Shown: in pieces, positions 39,209 through 48,072 of the stretch
Layout of the letters: each line of letters begins with the position of its first letter
How positions within the stretch are numbered: the stretch's first letter is position 1
NCBI RefSeq assembly: GCF_003363015.1
Contig: NZ_QRAP01000001.1
Span: forward strand, 996,499 to 1,060,498
DNA from: Enterobacillus tribolii
GTDB lineage: Bacteria; Pseudomonadota; Gammaproteobacteria; Enterobacterales; Enterobacteriaceae
Direction: 5' to 3'
Length of the DNA: 64,000 nucleotides
Notes under the pieces: generated by a model
Databases searched by the model: none
What the model was told of the DNA's origin: nothing
The model's input: only the letters and a program-made list of their open reading frames with translations
Made by a program: the position numbers and the translations under genes

Positions 39209-39805
39209 TTATGACGCGCCTTCCCACCAAAGCTGATACAACAACTCAAACTGCGCAGCATGCTGACGAATACAGTCATAGTATTCATAGTTGTTGCGCA
39301 GGTTGAGTTTACGCATCGCTGAGCGTTTCTGGCAGCTGACCGTTTTTACGCTTTTATTCAGGATATCTGCCGCTTCCGACAGCGATTTCCCTTTGCCGGT
39401 CAGGCTCATAACGATAATTTCGGTTTCCGACAGCTTCTGCCTGGCCCACGACGCGACGCCCAGAATTTTGCGCCCGCCGCCCGGCGTCAGTGTTTCACAG
39501 CTCTTATCCAGCTTTTTGATCACGCTGTCGACCGGATCGCTGCGGAAAATCACATTGTCCTGAGTGAAGAAGTAAGGTCCCGGCGATATGGCAACATTCA
39601 GGTAATGCTGCAAGTAACTTGGGTGCTCGCCGGTATCCAGCCGGTAACAGTCACTTTTCAGAATGATATCGCTGCTGGATAGCTTCGTTTCATCGTTGAC
39701 ATAGCAACGTGATTTCTGATTGCGGTCGGAGAAATAGTTTTGCAGGAGGTCAACCATTCCCCGGGCGTAGTACCAGTTTTCATCAAGTATTGTCACGGTA
39801 AGCAT
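39209..39805 (-). CDS. LuxR/FixJ-type helix-turn-helix regulator
   Basis: Transcription regulator of 198 residues. A divergent N-terminal domain (about 1-120, no clear phosphoacceptor site) is followed by a C-terminal LuxR helix-turn-helix at about 125-180: LSETEIIVMSLTGKGKSLSE, then AADILNKSVKTVSCQKRSAM. The layout resembles the RcsA/BglJ/FimW group of partner-dependent regulators that act on capsule, fimbriae or motility, but I cannot assign it to one. It converges on opgE with 16 bases between stops. Adhesin, opgE and cyclase neighbours suggest a surface-lifestyle regulator (inference). Confidence 0.82.
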   Translation of the reverse strand: MLTVTILDENWYYARGMVDLLQNYFSDRNQKSRCYVNDETKLSSSDIILKSDCYRLDTGEHPSYLQHYLNVAISPGPYFFTQDNVIFRSDPVDSVIKKLDKSCETLTPGGGRKILGVASWARQKLSETEIIVMSLTGKGKSLSEAADILNKSVKTVSCQKRSAMRKLNLRNNYEYYDCIRQHAAQFELLYQLWWEGAS

Positions 39806-40556
39806 AAGTAGCGCCTGTTTTATGCGATGTAAAAATCAAATCATAAGGAGGCCATTCCCAGGGCTTTAATAATTGGTGCGTAATTTGAAGGGATATTACG
39901 GCCCTGTAATAACCTTGCTTTAGTAACGGCTAATTGAGTGAAAACTTTAGGCGTAATGTCACGGGCAAAGACGGAAAAATGCCAGAGACTTCCGAACGGC
40001 GGCATTAACGGGCGGCGTATACAGCGTCAGTGCGGGGATAGCGTGAATTCTTATTACGTTTCCAGCACCAATAATCCGTTTGAAAAACGGCGGCAAAAAC
40101 ACCAGGCAAAAGAATAAAAGGCATTGATATTAGTCTGTCTTATCAGATCAGCCCGAATATTTCCACAAAATAAATGCGGTTTATTTACTCTTCACACCAG
40201 AAAATAATTCATATGACGATAAGACTCTCTTTATTACTCTGTTTTTAAAGCAATCGATTTTGCTCTCGCAATAATCACTCTTTCGTTCATAATAGGGCTA
40301 TCAGAACAGGAAAAGCCGTTTGTATTCCAGTCTGGTGATTTGCATCCTGCCATGCTGGTTTACGCCGAATGCGCTGATTCCCGGAATTTATTTTGGAAAG
40401 ATATCCCATGCACTGTTCCCGTAACCGCGACACCCCCGCCCTCATCCCTGTTTCCGGCTTGTTTCAGACGCCATACAGGATGCATAACGCCGGGTACGCG
40501 GCTGCTGCGCCATACGCCTGAGCAGGCTTTCACTGACTGCTTTACGGGAGAAACGT
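39806..40556. other. Intergenic region between the LuxR-type gene and the cyclase
   Basis: About 750 bases, AT-rich from 40050 to 40290. It presumably carries both divergent promoters. A frame at 40340-40591 lacks a ribosome site and any resemblance to known proteins. Nothing else recognised. Confidence 0.45.
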
Positions 40557-42257
40557 TTGTCTATTTCACGCCAGTTGCGCCGTTTTCGTAATCGTTTGAC
40601 CCCCAGGCACGTCATCAACCTGTGCTTTCTCATTGTATTCATCTTTACCACCATTCTGTTCTGGTGGCAGGGCAACCTGTTACGGCAGGGTTATGAAACC
40701 AATCAGCTGCACCAGGTGGATTACGTCACCGCTCAGTTACAGGGCCGTATGCAGTACCGGATCGACAACCTGCGTTTCCTGCGCAATTTTATGACCTTCA
40801 GCCTGCAAAGTGCGCCTTCCCAGCATCAGCAGGAGATGATCAAACAAGAGATCGCGCGCATCCGCCATCAGGACACCTGGTCGATCGATCCTTCCGACAC
40901 CGAAGGACAGCCGGTTTTCGGGGTTAACCCACAGCGCCTGACGGGGGTTTCCCCACTGTTCCGGGCATCGGACGATGAACAGCTTACCCGCGAATTTAAT
41001 GCGCTGTTCCGCTTGCGCAGCCTGCTGCCGTTGATTGACGTTACGCCGTTCCGTCAGCCGCGGGTTTACTACGTCTCCCGTGCCGGTTTTTATTTCAGCG
41101 CGCCACAGCCTAAAAACAGCGACCAAATCGAAAAAATATACCGGCATATGATTGCCCAGCCCTACTTCACGCAGTTGACCCAGAGCACCGATCCGATGCG
41201 CATCCCCTACTGGACGCACATCTACAACGATCTGTCCGACGGGCTCATTATCACGGCCTCACTGCCCATTGATTACAATAATCAGTGGATGGGCGTGATC
41301 AGCATGGACTTCACCGTGGAAAAGCTGCGCCAATATCTGCTCGGTTCCGCGCCATCCAACAGCGGGGGCATCTATCTGCTGTTTGACAACCGCTTCCGCA
41401 GCATTACGTCCACCGATCCGTCCTGGTTCCGGGGGAAATATTTCACCCCGGAGCAGCAGCAAATACTGAAAACCCGTATCGGCCAAAAACGGCAGGGCAC
41501 CGTCCGGATCGGCACCCGCTTTATCACCTTCAGCAAGATGAATAACACCAACGTCACGCTGATCCACATCCAGACCCTGCCTCAGGGAATACACAGCGAA
41601 TATGGCCGCCTGAGCCTGCTGCTGACCGCATTATGGCTCGTATTCGCTATCCTGCTGCTCGCCGCACGCCGCATCATTTTGCGCCTGATCGACAACATGG
41701 AAGGGTTACAGGAGAAGCTGAGCTGGCGCGCCAGTCACGATGCCATGACCCGCATGCTGAACCGCGCAGCCCTGTTCCAGAAGGGGAAAGAGATGGCGGC
41801 GAAAGAACGTAAGAGCCAGCGCACGCTGGCGGTGATTCAGATGGATCTCGACCACTTCAAACGCGTTAACGATCGTTACGGGCACCAGATTGGCGATCAG
41901 ACGCTCATCTATGCCGCGGAAATCATTCGCTCCAGCGTACGCACTCAGGATTTAGCGGGACGGGTCGGCGGCGAAGAGTTCTGTATCTTGCTGCCTGCCA
42001 CCAACCGGTCGCAGGCCAGCGAAATCGCGGAGCGCATTCGCACCAACCTGGCGAACTCCCCGCTGAAAACCGAAGACGGCAAGTCGCTGCGCATTACCGC
42101 TTCACTGGGCGTCGTCGGCAGCGAGGAGTCCAACAGCTATAACATTGAACACCTGCAGCTTATCGCCGACCGCCGGCTTTACCGCGCCAAGGCCGGCGGA
42201 CGTAACCGGGTATGCAGCGAAGGCGAACTGGGCGAACTAAACCAACCGCAGCAGTAA
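40557..42257 (+). CDS. dgcQ: Membrane diguanylate cyclase, DgcQ (YedQ) type
   Basis: Makes c-di-GMP from two GTP. It is 566 residues, matching DgcQ (564): start region with RHVINLCFLIVFIFTTILFW as the first membrane segment, a long periplasmic double-Cache-type sensor (about 45-345; VYYVSRAGFYFSAPQ as in DgcQ), a second segment near 355-378, and a GGDEF domain with active site G471-G-E-E-F475 and the DLDHFKRVNDRYGHQIGD motif. No RxxD inhibitory site is evident just before GGEEF. The start is TTG, chosen because GGGAG precedes it by seven bases and the sequence then matches the family. DgcQ activates cellulose/biofilm formation in E. coli. Confidence 0.92.
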   Translation: MSISRQLRRFRNRLTPRHVINLCFLIVFIFTTILFWWQGNLLRQGYETNQLHQVDYVTAQLQGRMQYRIDNLRFLRNFMTFSLQSAPSQHQQEMIKQEIARIRHQDTWSIDPSDTEGQPVFGVNPQRLTGVSPLFRASDDEQLTREFNALFRLRSLLPLIDVTPFRQPRVYYVSRAGFYFSAPQPKNSDQIEKIYRHMIAQPYFTQLTQSTDPMRIPYWTHIYNDLSDGLIITASLPIDYNNQWMGVISMDFTVEKLRQYLLGSAPSNSGGIYLLFDNRFRSITSTDPSWFRGKYFTPEQQQILKTRIGQKRQGTVRIGTRFITFSKMNNTNVTLIHIQTLPQGIHSEYGRLSLLLTALWLVFAILLLAARRIILRLIDNMEGLQEKLSWRASHDAMTRMLNRAALFQKGKEMAAKERKSQRTLAVIQMDLDHFKRVNDRYGHQIGDQTLIYAAEIIRSSVRTQDLAGRVGGEEFCILLPATNRSQASEIAERIRTNLANSPLKTEDGKSLRITASLGVVGSEESNSYNIEHLQLIADRRLYRAKAGGRNRVCSEGELGELNQPQQ

Positions 42258-42965
42258 TCACAGATCCTCAAGCGGAATCGCCTTCAGCGCTTCCGCCTGC
42301 ATCAGAAAGTGGTATAACGGCGCCAGGCGCGTGAACCCTTTTTCCAGCAACGGCACCAGCCTGGCGTCGAATATTTGTTCAATTTGCAGCGAGGTCGCCA
42401 TTACCGCAAATGACTTGCGGTTATACCAATTGGTGACGTCTGCGGGCGCATCTTTGATCAGGGTGCGCTTATAGCTGTCGCCGACCAGCTCAAACGGCGG
42501 CTTACAGCACGCCGTCGCCTCGCGGAACGCCTGGGGGCGGGTAACGATCAGGTGGCGGAAGCGGTCCATGGTGGCGCGGGATGCGCTGTAGTACCCCAGC
42601 CCGTAGCGAAAGGCGTCCGGGCTGATTTCGAAAAAGTAAACCGGCGCGTCCTTCCAGTCGGGGGAATGCCGCTTGAAGGTCAGCCACAGCCGGCTGCGGT
42701 AGCGGCTCTTGTCGTTGGAGAAGCGGGTATCGCGGTTAATGCGCGACAGCGTTTTGCCGATCGCCGGGCGCGTTTCGAACCGATCGTCAATTTTCAGCAT
42801 CGTGTCGCTCAAATCGGAGACCAAATCACGAAACGGCGTAAGCAGATTTTCATCGTAGATTTTGCGGTTATCGTCAAACCACTCTTTGCTGTTTTCCTGA
42901 CGCACCTGCTGTAAAAAATTCAGCCCCTGCTGGGTAAATCCGCGAAACACTCTGTCGGCCATCAT
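42258..42965 (-). CDS. DUF2461 family protein (TIGR02453)
   Basis: Conserved protein of unknown function, 235 residues. It shows the family blocks FLQQVRQENSKEWFDDNR at the start, SRINRDTRFSNDKSRYRSRL in the middle and the YFFEISPDAFRYGLGYY region. No signal peptide or membrane segment. It is the last gene in the ynb transcription unit, 17 bases after the small membrane protein, and converges on the cyclase with stop codons touching. AAGGA sits six bases before the ATG pair at 42965. Confidence 0.88.
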   Translation of the reverse strand: MMADRVFRGFTQQGLNFLQQVRQENSKEWFDDNRKIYDENLLTPFRDLVSDLSDTMLKIDDRFETRPAIGKTLSRINRDTRFSNDKSRYRSRLWLTFKRHSPDWKDAPVYFFEISPDAFRYGLGYYSASRATMDRFRHLIVTRPQAFREATACCKPPFELVGDSYKRTLIKDAPADVTNWYNRKSFAVMATSLQIEQIFDARLVPLLEKGFTRLAPLYHFLMQAEALKAIPLEDL

Positions 42966-42982
42966 TGTTGTCCTTAGTTAAC

Positions 42983-43402
42983 TCAGACGAGAGACCACCA
43001 CAATACCAGTATCCACAATCCCCATAAACCCAGCGTTGCCGCCAGCGCCCGATACAGCAACCGCCGCGCGCCGGCCCAGCGCTGCATCAGCGTTCGGGGC
43101 GCATCTCCCGCCTTTGCGCCCCACAAAACCCGCAGCGCAGCGTCAAACGCGGCGATGTCGTCACTCCCTTCCGGCAAAACGCGGAACAGCCGCTCGTCCA
43201 GCCATAAACGCCAGCAGCAATAATGCACCCACAACGCCATCGCCAGCAGGGCAAGGCTTCCCGGACCGGTGGGCGACACGGCGACGAACAGCAGCGGCGG
43301 CAGCGTCAACGCCGCCAGATAACGCCAGCTGGCAAGGTGAATCACCAGTACGCGCAGCGCGACCGGGCGTCTCAAACGTTTTTCGTTCTCTGCTGATGCC
43401 AT
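42983..43402 (-). CDS. Small membrane protein at the end of the ynb operon
   Basis: Unrecognised 139-residue protein. With the ATG at 43402 (GGAAC just upstream) it has a basic N-terminus, hydrophobic segments near residues 25-65 and a C-terminal segment ending ILVLWWSLV. It overlaps the ynbD end by 31 bases. The frame is open up to 43555 but that part lies in another frame inside ynbD. Position argues for a role with the lipid-modifying enzymes; no function can be given. Confidence 0.7.
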   Translation of the reverse strand: MASAENEKRLRRPVALRVLVIHLASWRYLAALTLPPLLFVAVSPTGPGSLALLAMALWVHYCCWRLWLDERLFRVLPEGSDDIAAFDAALRVLWGAKAGDAPRTLMQRWAGARRLLYRALAATLGLWGLWILVLWWSLV

Positions 43403-44706
43403 TGTTCCAATACCTGCAAGAAAGACGGAGAAAGCACAATTTGCGGACGACGGCAGTGCAGCAGTTCCACAGACTGGCGTGGCGAAGCCGCCACGCCGCA
43501 GGCCAGCAACCAGGCAGCCCCCACCAGCGCGCTGCGCGACAGACCGAGCGCGCAATGCACCAGCACGCTGCCATACTGCGCTTGCAGCTGCGTCAGCGCC
43601 ATAACGGCCCGCTCCAGTTGCTCCGCATCGGGCGCGACCAAATCCAGCATCGGTTCACAAACGTAGCCGCGCCCCGCCGTATGGCGGTTGCGGCTAAACT
43701 CGGCGGTCACGTCCAGCACCGCTCCCTGCGACACGCTGCGCAGCGGATAGCCGCCGACGAACATGCCCGGCGCAATCTCGGTTACCGGCGCCAGACGGCG
43801 CATAAACCAGCACATGGAGAGCCGGGCGCCCAGCCGGTAAGGAAACAGCAACAGGCGGGAGGACGGCGAAATATTTCCGTTCGCATTCTTCTGGAGTGCC
43901 CCGGAACCCAACCCGGCATACGCCAGCGCAATCGCGCCCAACGCCATCCCCGGCCACAGCAACCATGCGTAAGCCAGCGCGCTGAACCCGGTAATGAGGC
44001 ATATCAGGGCTGCCGCCGCATAACGCAGCATCAGCCTGCGCCCCTTTCCGGACGCAGGCCGCCAGCGCCAGTTGCTATTGATTGGAATCGCATAGCTGAT
44101 GACCACGCCGGCCGCGAGGCCGGTCAGAACGTCAATAAAATGGTGCTGCCAGGTTGTCAGCACCGACGCTGCGATCAGCAAAAACCAGGCGCTCATCACC
44201 GGGCGCCAGACGCCGCGCAGATGCGGCCAAAAACGCAGCCACAGCAGCCACGCCAGCATGATATGCAATGACGGCGCCTGATTGTAAGGCAGGTCAAACA
44301 GTTCCAGTTGCTGAAACAGCCAGCCGAATAATCCTTCGCTCTGCGGGCGGACGAAGCTGAACTTCAGGGGGAATAGCAAGAACCCCGCGCAAGCCAGCAG
44401 CGATGCCGCAACCAGACGCCAGGCATGACGGGTCAGCTCCCGCCGCGACGTGCAGACAAACAGGGAAAGGCCATAAAGGAGATCGATGCTCCAGTAAGGC
44501 ACGATGGTCCACGGCAGGAAAGGGATTTGGGTTTCCCAGCCGAACACCAAGCTTTCCACGCCGGCGCGACCGGCGGTAAATTGGTTCACCTGCCCGTATG
44601 TCAGGAAAAACAGCGGCGCCAGCACCACCAACCAGACCGCACCGCGCCGCCACAACGTGCGGCGCGGCACCATCAGTCCGTGCTCTGCATAGCAATCAGT
44701 CATCAC
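43372..44706 (-). CDS. ynbD: YnbD: PAP2-type and dual-specificity phosphatase fusion
   Basis: Membrane phosphatase of unknown substrate, probably phosphorylated lipids. It is 444 residues (E. coli YnbD 430). The N-terminal half has six or so membrane segments with the PAP2-like motifs PSLHIMLAW and WQHHFIDVLTG; then two more membrane segments; the C-terminal part is a dual-specificity phosphatase domain with VHCALGLSRSAL (the Cys-x5-Arg signature). It overlaps ynbC by 11 bases. A phosphatidyl-alcohol phosphatase step after YnbA is an attractive guess only. Confidence 0.92.
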   Translation of the reverse strand: MMTDCYAEHGLMVPRRTLWRRGAVWLVVLAPLFFLTYGQVNQFTAGRAGVESLVFGWETQIPFLPWTIVPYWSIDLLYGLSLFVCTSRRELTRHAWRLVAASLLACAGFLLFPLKFSFVRPQSEGLFGWLFQQLELFDLPYNQAPSLHIMLAWLLWLRFWPHLRGVWRPVMSAWFLLIAASVLTTWQHHFIDVLTGLAAGVVISYAIPINSNWRWRPASGKGRRLMLRYAAAALICLITGFSALAYAWLLWPGMALGAIALAYAGLGSGALQKNANGNISPSSRLLLFPYRLGARLSMCWFMRRLAPVTEIAPGMFVGGYPLRSVSQGAVLDVTAEFSRNRHTAGRGYVCEPMLDLVAPDAEQLERAVMALTQLQAQYGSVLVHCALGLSRSALVGAAWLLACGVAASPRQSVELLHCRRPQIVLSPSFLQVLEQWHQQRTKNV

Positions 44707-46459
44707 TGCGACGCACCGCTAACGACACCGTAAAAATGCCCCACTCGTCAATAAGCTGATGGCATTTGGTAAACCCGGCCTCCTCCACCAGCGCATCCAT
44801 TTCGCCCTGGGAGCGCACGCGCATCACCCAGGGAATACCGTTGCGATGGCTGGTCAGGGAACGGGCAATAATTTCCAGCTGCGGGTGCCAGGGCTGCCCG
44901 GTGTAGACCAGCATTCCGCCGGGGGGGAGCGCCGCCGCCAGCCCGGCCAGTGAATTTCTGACGCCCTCATTTTCCGCAAACAGCTCATACAGGCCCGAAA
45001 CGATACCCAGCGTCGGCGCAGGAGAAAGCGCGGCCAGCTCATCACGGTTAAAGGCGTCGCCTTTTTCAAAGCGGGCGATCTGCTCCATGCCGCGTTCAGC
45101 AATCATACGGCGGCCGGTTTCGACATTCAGGTCGCTGTAATCACGCAGCAGAATCTCATCCACCTCCTGCCGCTTTGCCAGCGCGTCCAGCACGTAACGG
45201 CCGTGACCGGCGGCGATATCCGTCACCCGCACTGGCATACCGCGCGCGCGCAACTGTTCCACCGCCATCTGAATCGTCGCTTCCATGTTCTCTTTGCGTA
45301 CCCGGATCCCCTTCCAGCCGATGCTGTTCAGGTAGCCGCGGTCAATCATCCGGCCAAGGGCATTGCGCCCCTCGGGCTGATTACGGTACACGTAATCCAG
45401 GGTGCTGCCGGAGTCGAACCCGGTATCCATCCCCAGCCGGACGCCGGACGAATAACGCCCGACTTTTTCCATCGCCAGGCGCAGCAAGGTGTAGCCCATT
45501 CCGGAGGGAGTATAGCGCCCCGGCGGCGTTTGCAGGCTGCGGTATGCATCGGCGGACGGGCTCCAGCAATCCTCGTGCGCGTAATCATGGCGCTGCGGCG
45601 GCATGGCGTACAGGCGCTCAATGAAATCGCGCATCTTAACGAACGCCAGTTCGCGATCTTTCTCCCCCAGCGTGTCGTGATAAAACCCCGGCAGAATATG
45701 CTGCTCCTTCACCGTGCTGCGCAGACGTTGGTAAAAGCGCTCCTGCGGCGCGCGGTGCACCACGAAATCGGCGCCGGAAATCAGCAACTGGGTGGGAACG
45801 GTAATCGCGGCGGCGTCGGCGACGACGCGCCCGGCGGCCTGATACAGCTCAAGCAGGATATTGACCGCGATGGCGCGGGTGATCAGCGGGTCCTGATTAA
45901 AGCTGTTTACCCGCTGCTCGTCGTGCGTCAGGTATTTCCCTTTAACGTAGGAGTTGACGAAGAACAGGCCGCGAACGTGTTTCATCAGGGCCAAACCCGG
46001 ACGGGCGAAAGGAACGTACAGTTTCACCTTAAATGCCGGCGAGGCCAGGATCATCGCGCGGATCTTCGGCGCATAATCATGCACCCATGCCGCAGCCAGC
46101 ACCGCGCCGACGCTCTGCGCAATAATGATGATGTCGCTGATATCTACCCCGCTCTGTTCGGCGCAAAAGCGCACGAACTCATCTACGTCCCTGACGGAAC
46201 GCGCCAGGCTCGGGCTGAAGCCGCGCTCTCCCGGCGATTTGCCGTGGCCGCGCGCATCCCAGGCATAAAACGTGGCGTCGGGCATCCCCAGTTCGTCCAC
46301 GATGTGCTGCAACCGGCCCGAATGCTCATGGCCGCGGTGAAACATCACGATAACCCGCCGGGTCGTTTCCCTCTCTCCCTGCCAGCGGCGATAAAATAGC
46401 GGTACGCCATCACTGGTGGTAAACGTACTTTCCTGAGCGATCCGGTTCGTTTGTGTCAT
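44696..46459 (-). CDS. ynbC: YnbC: alpha/beta hydrolase plus SAM-methyltransferase-like fusion
   Basis: Bifunctional-looking protein of 587 residues (E. coli YnbC 585). Residues about 1-300 are a lysophospholipase-type alpha/beta hydrolase: AWDARGHGKSPG, the nucleophile loop IIAQSVGAVLAAAW (Ser), and a late Asp/His region (ISGADFVVHR; GFYHDTLGE). Residues about 320-585 carry a Rossmann-fold methyltransferase-like domain with a clear glycine motif VTDIAAGHGRYVLDAL. Its start overlaps the acyltransferase stop by four bases. Activity is not known for the family. Confidence 0.92.
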   Translation of the reverse strand: MTQTNRIAQESTFTTSDGVPLFYRRWQGERETTRRVIVMFHRGHEHSGRLQHIVDELGMPDATFYAWDARGHGKSPGERGFSPSLARSVRDVDEFVRFCAEQSGVDISDIIIIAQSVGAVLAAAWVHDYAPKIRAMILASPAFKVKLYVPFARPGLALMKHVRGLFFVNSYVKGKYLTHDEQRVNSFNQDPLITRAIAVNILLELYQAAGRVVADAAAITVPTQLLISGADFVVHRAPQERFYQRLRSTVKEQHILPGFYHDTLGEKDRELAFVKMRDFIERLYAMPPQRHDYAHEDCWSPSADAYRSLQTPPGRYTPSGMGYTLLRLAMEKVGRYSSGVRLGMDTGFDSGSTLDYVYRNQPEGRNALGRMIDRGYLNSIGWKGIRVRKENMEATIQMAVEQLRARGMPVRVTDIAAGHGRYVLDALAKRQEVDEILLRDYSDLNVETGRRMIAERGMEQIARFEKGDAFNRDELAALSPAPTLGIVSGLYELFAENEGVRNSLAGLAAALPPGGMLVYTGQPWHPQLEIIARSLTSHRNGIPWVMRVRSQGEMDALVEEAGFTKCHQLIDEWGIFTVSLAVRRSDD

Positions 46460-47091
46460 GATTTTCTCCCTTCCGCCTGCTTTTGCAGGGTAACGAAACG
46501 CTGTAACAGCCGCTCCTGAAATACGCCTTTGTCTGCGTCGCCGCTCATCGGCTCATCAACCCAAATATCAATAAAAAAAGGGACGGGGATCTTCTGCCCT
46601 TTCCCCATCGCACGCCCCAGGCCGCGCATGTAAACGGGAATAATCGGCACCTCCGGCATCTCACGGTTCAGGTGCCAGAGGCCGGATTTAAATTCGGAAA
46701 AGCATTCCGGCTCGCCACGCGTGCCTTCCGGAAACAAAATGATGATTTTTTCCTGCCGTAATGCCTCAATGCAGCCCGCCAGCGGGTTATTTTTCCCACT
46801 GCCGCCGCGCCGTACGGGGATGATGCCGATCACCTTCAGGGCGAACCAGGCCATCAGCCGGTTATTCAGAAAATAGTCCGCCGCCGCAACCGGGTGAACC
46901 CGGGTCAGTGCGGAAAGCGGAAACAGGGTGAACAGGGTCAGCACGTCCAGGTGACTGTTATGGTTGGCAATCACGATAGCCGGCCCCTTCAGCGGCAGAT
47001 TTTTACGGTTCGCCACCGATACGCCCAGCCAGACCAGCACCACCGGGTAGGCCACGCACAGGGTAAAAATCCAACGCAACAGGCGGTTCAT
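46456..47091 (-). CDS. PlsC-like 1-acyl-glycerol-3-phosphate acyltransferase
   Basis: Predicted membrane acyltransferase, 211 residues, with an N-terminal membrane segment (residues 5-27), the catalytic NHNSHLD (His-x4-Asp motif), a second motif region (VIGIIPVRRGG), FPEGTRGEPE, and a third block VPIIPVYMRGL. It sits between ynbB and ynbC and is not part of the ynbABCD set I remember from E. coli, so this operon has an extra acylation step. It is coupled to ynbC by a four-base overlap and lies eight bases after ynbB. Confidence 0.9.
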   Translation of the reverse strand: MNRLLRWIFTLCVAYPVVLVWLGVSVANRKNLPLKGPAIVIANHNSHLDVLTLFTLFPLSALTRVHPVAAADYFLNNRLMAWFALKVIGIIPVRRGGSGKNNPLAGCIEALRQEKIIILFPEGTRGEPECFSEFKSGLWHLNREMPEVPIIPVYMRGLGRAMGKGQKIPVPFFIDIWVDEPMSGDADKGVFQERLLQRFVTLQKQAEGRKS

Positions 47092-47099
47092 ACCCGTTC

Positions 47100-48071
47100 C
47101 TAAAAATAGAAATAGTAAAAGAAGTGGAAAAACAGCGGCGCGGTGTAAATCAGCGAGTCAAGGCGATCGAGGATGCCGCCATGCCCCGGCAACAGCGTGC
47201 CCGAATCCTTCACGCCCAGATCCCGCTTCACTGCCGACATCACCACGTCGCCGCAAAAACCGCTCAGACCGATCAGCAAACCCGCCAGCAAAGAAAACGG
47301 TACGTTCATCGGCGTCAGGTAAGGGCCGATAAGCCCGGCCAGCAGCGTCGTGGTCGCCACGCCGCCCAGCAGCCCGGCCAAGGTTTTATTCGGGCTGACG
47401 GTCGGCGTCACGCGGATGCGCCCGAGGGATTTGCCCCACAGGTACTGCGCCACATCATTCAGTTCGGTTAACGTCACCAGAAAGATCACCAGCAGCGCCC
47501 CCTCACCCGCCGCGCCGTGCCCGCCGGGCAAAATCAGCAGGAACGCGATGTGGCTCAGGGCAAATAGCGTCGTCATCAGCCCCCAGTGCATATTGGAAGC
47601 GGCGCGGAGGAAACCATTGGTATCCCCGACCAGCACCATTCGGGCCGGTAAAAAAAGAAAGGCATAAACGGGAATAAAGACGATAAACATGCCGTACCAT
47701 CCCATGCCGATCCACAAATAATGCAATGGGATCGCCGCATACATCCAAAGCAGCGGAATGTTGTCGGAGCGCCGGGTCGGGATCAGGGTGAGGTACTCCT
47801 TCAGCGCCAGGAAGCTGATGAAGCCGAAGATAGTCAGCGCCAGCCATTTCGGGCTAATCATCGCCAGGGAAAAAACGATGATGATCACCCACCAGCTACG
47901 CACCCGCTGGCGCAGCTCCAGCCAATCTTTGCCGGGATAGACCCGTTGCAGGACCGCGATAATGACGCTGGCCAGGATCAGGACGGCAAAAATGGCGCCC
48001 AGGCTTTGAAACAGCAGATGTTGTGACCACAAATCGTGTAACAGCGGTTCTTGGGGGGAAAGTGTCGGCAT
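47100..48071 (-). CDS. ynbB: YnbB: CdsA-like phosphatidate cytidylyltransferase
   Basis: Polytopic membrane enzyme of the CDP-diacylglycerol synthase family, 323 residues (E. coli YnbB 298). About eight hydrophobic segments are visible. The C-terminal CdsA signature is intact: SAVKRDLGVKDSG, LLPGHGGILDRLDSL. It starts one base after ynbA. Being next to a CDP-alcohol transferase family protein and an acyltransferase, it likely supplies CDP-lipid to the operon's own pathway rather than replacing chromosomal cdsA (inference). Confidence 0.93.
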   Translation of the reverse strand: MPTLSPQEPLLHDLWSQHLLFQSLGAIFAVLILASVIIAVLQRVYPGKDWLELRQRVRSWWVIIIVFSLAMISPKWLALTIFGFISFLALKEYLTLIPTRRSDNIPLLWMYAAIPLHYLWIGMGWYGMFIVFIPVYAFLFLPARMVLVGDTNGFLRAASNMHWGLMTTLFALSHIAFLLILPGGHGAAGEGALLVIFLVTLTELNDVAQYLWGKSLGRIRVTPTVSPNKTLAGLLGGVATTTLLAGLIGPYLTPMNVPFSLLAGLLIGLSGFCGDVVMSAVKRDLGVKDSGTLLPGHGGILDRLDSLIYTAPLFFHFFYYFYF

Positions 48072-48072
48072 A

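Noticed and set aside
40340..40591. 83-codon plus-strand frame before the cyclase
   Set aside because: No ribosome site, Pro/Thr/Cys-rich random-looking sequence, and it overlaps the cyclase start in another frame.
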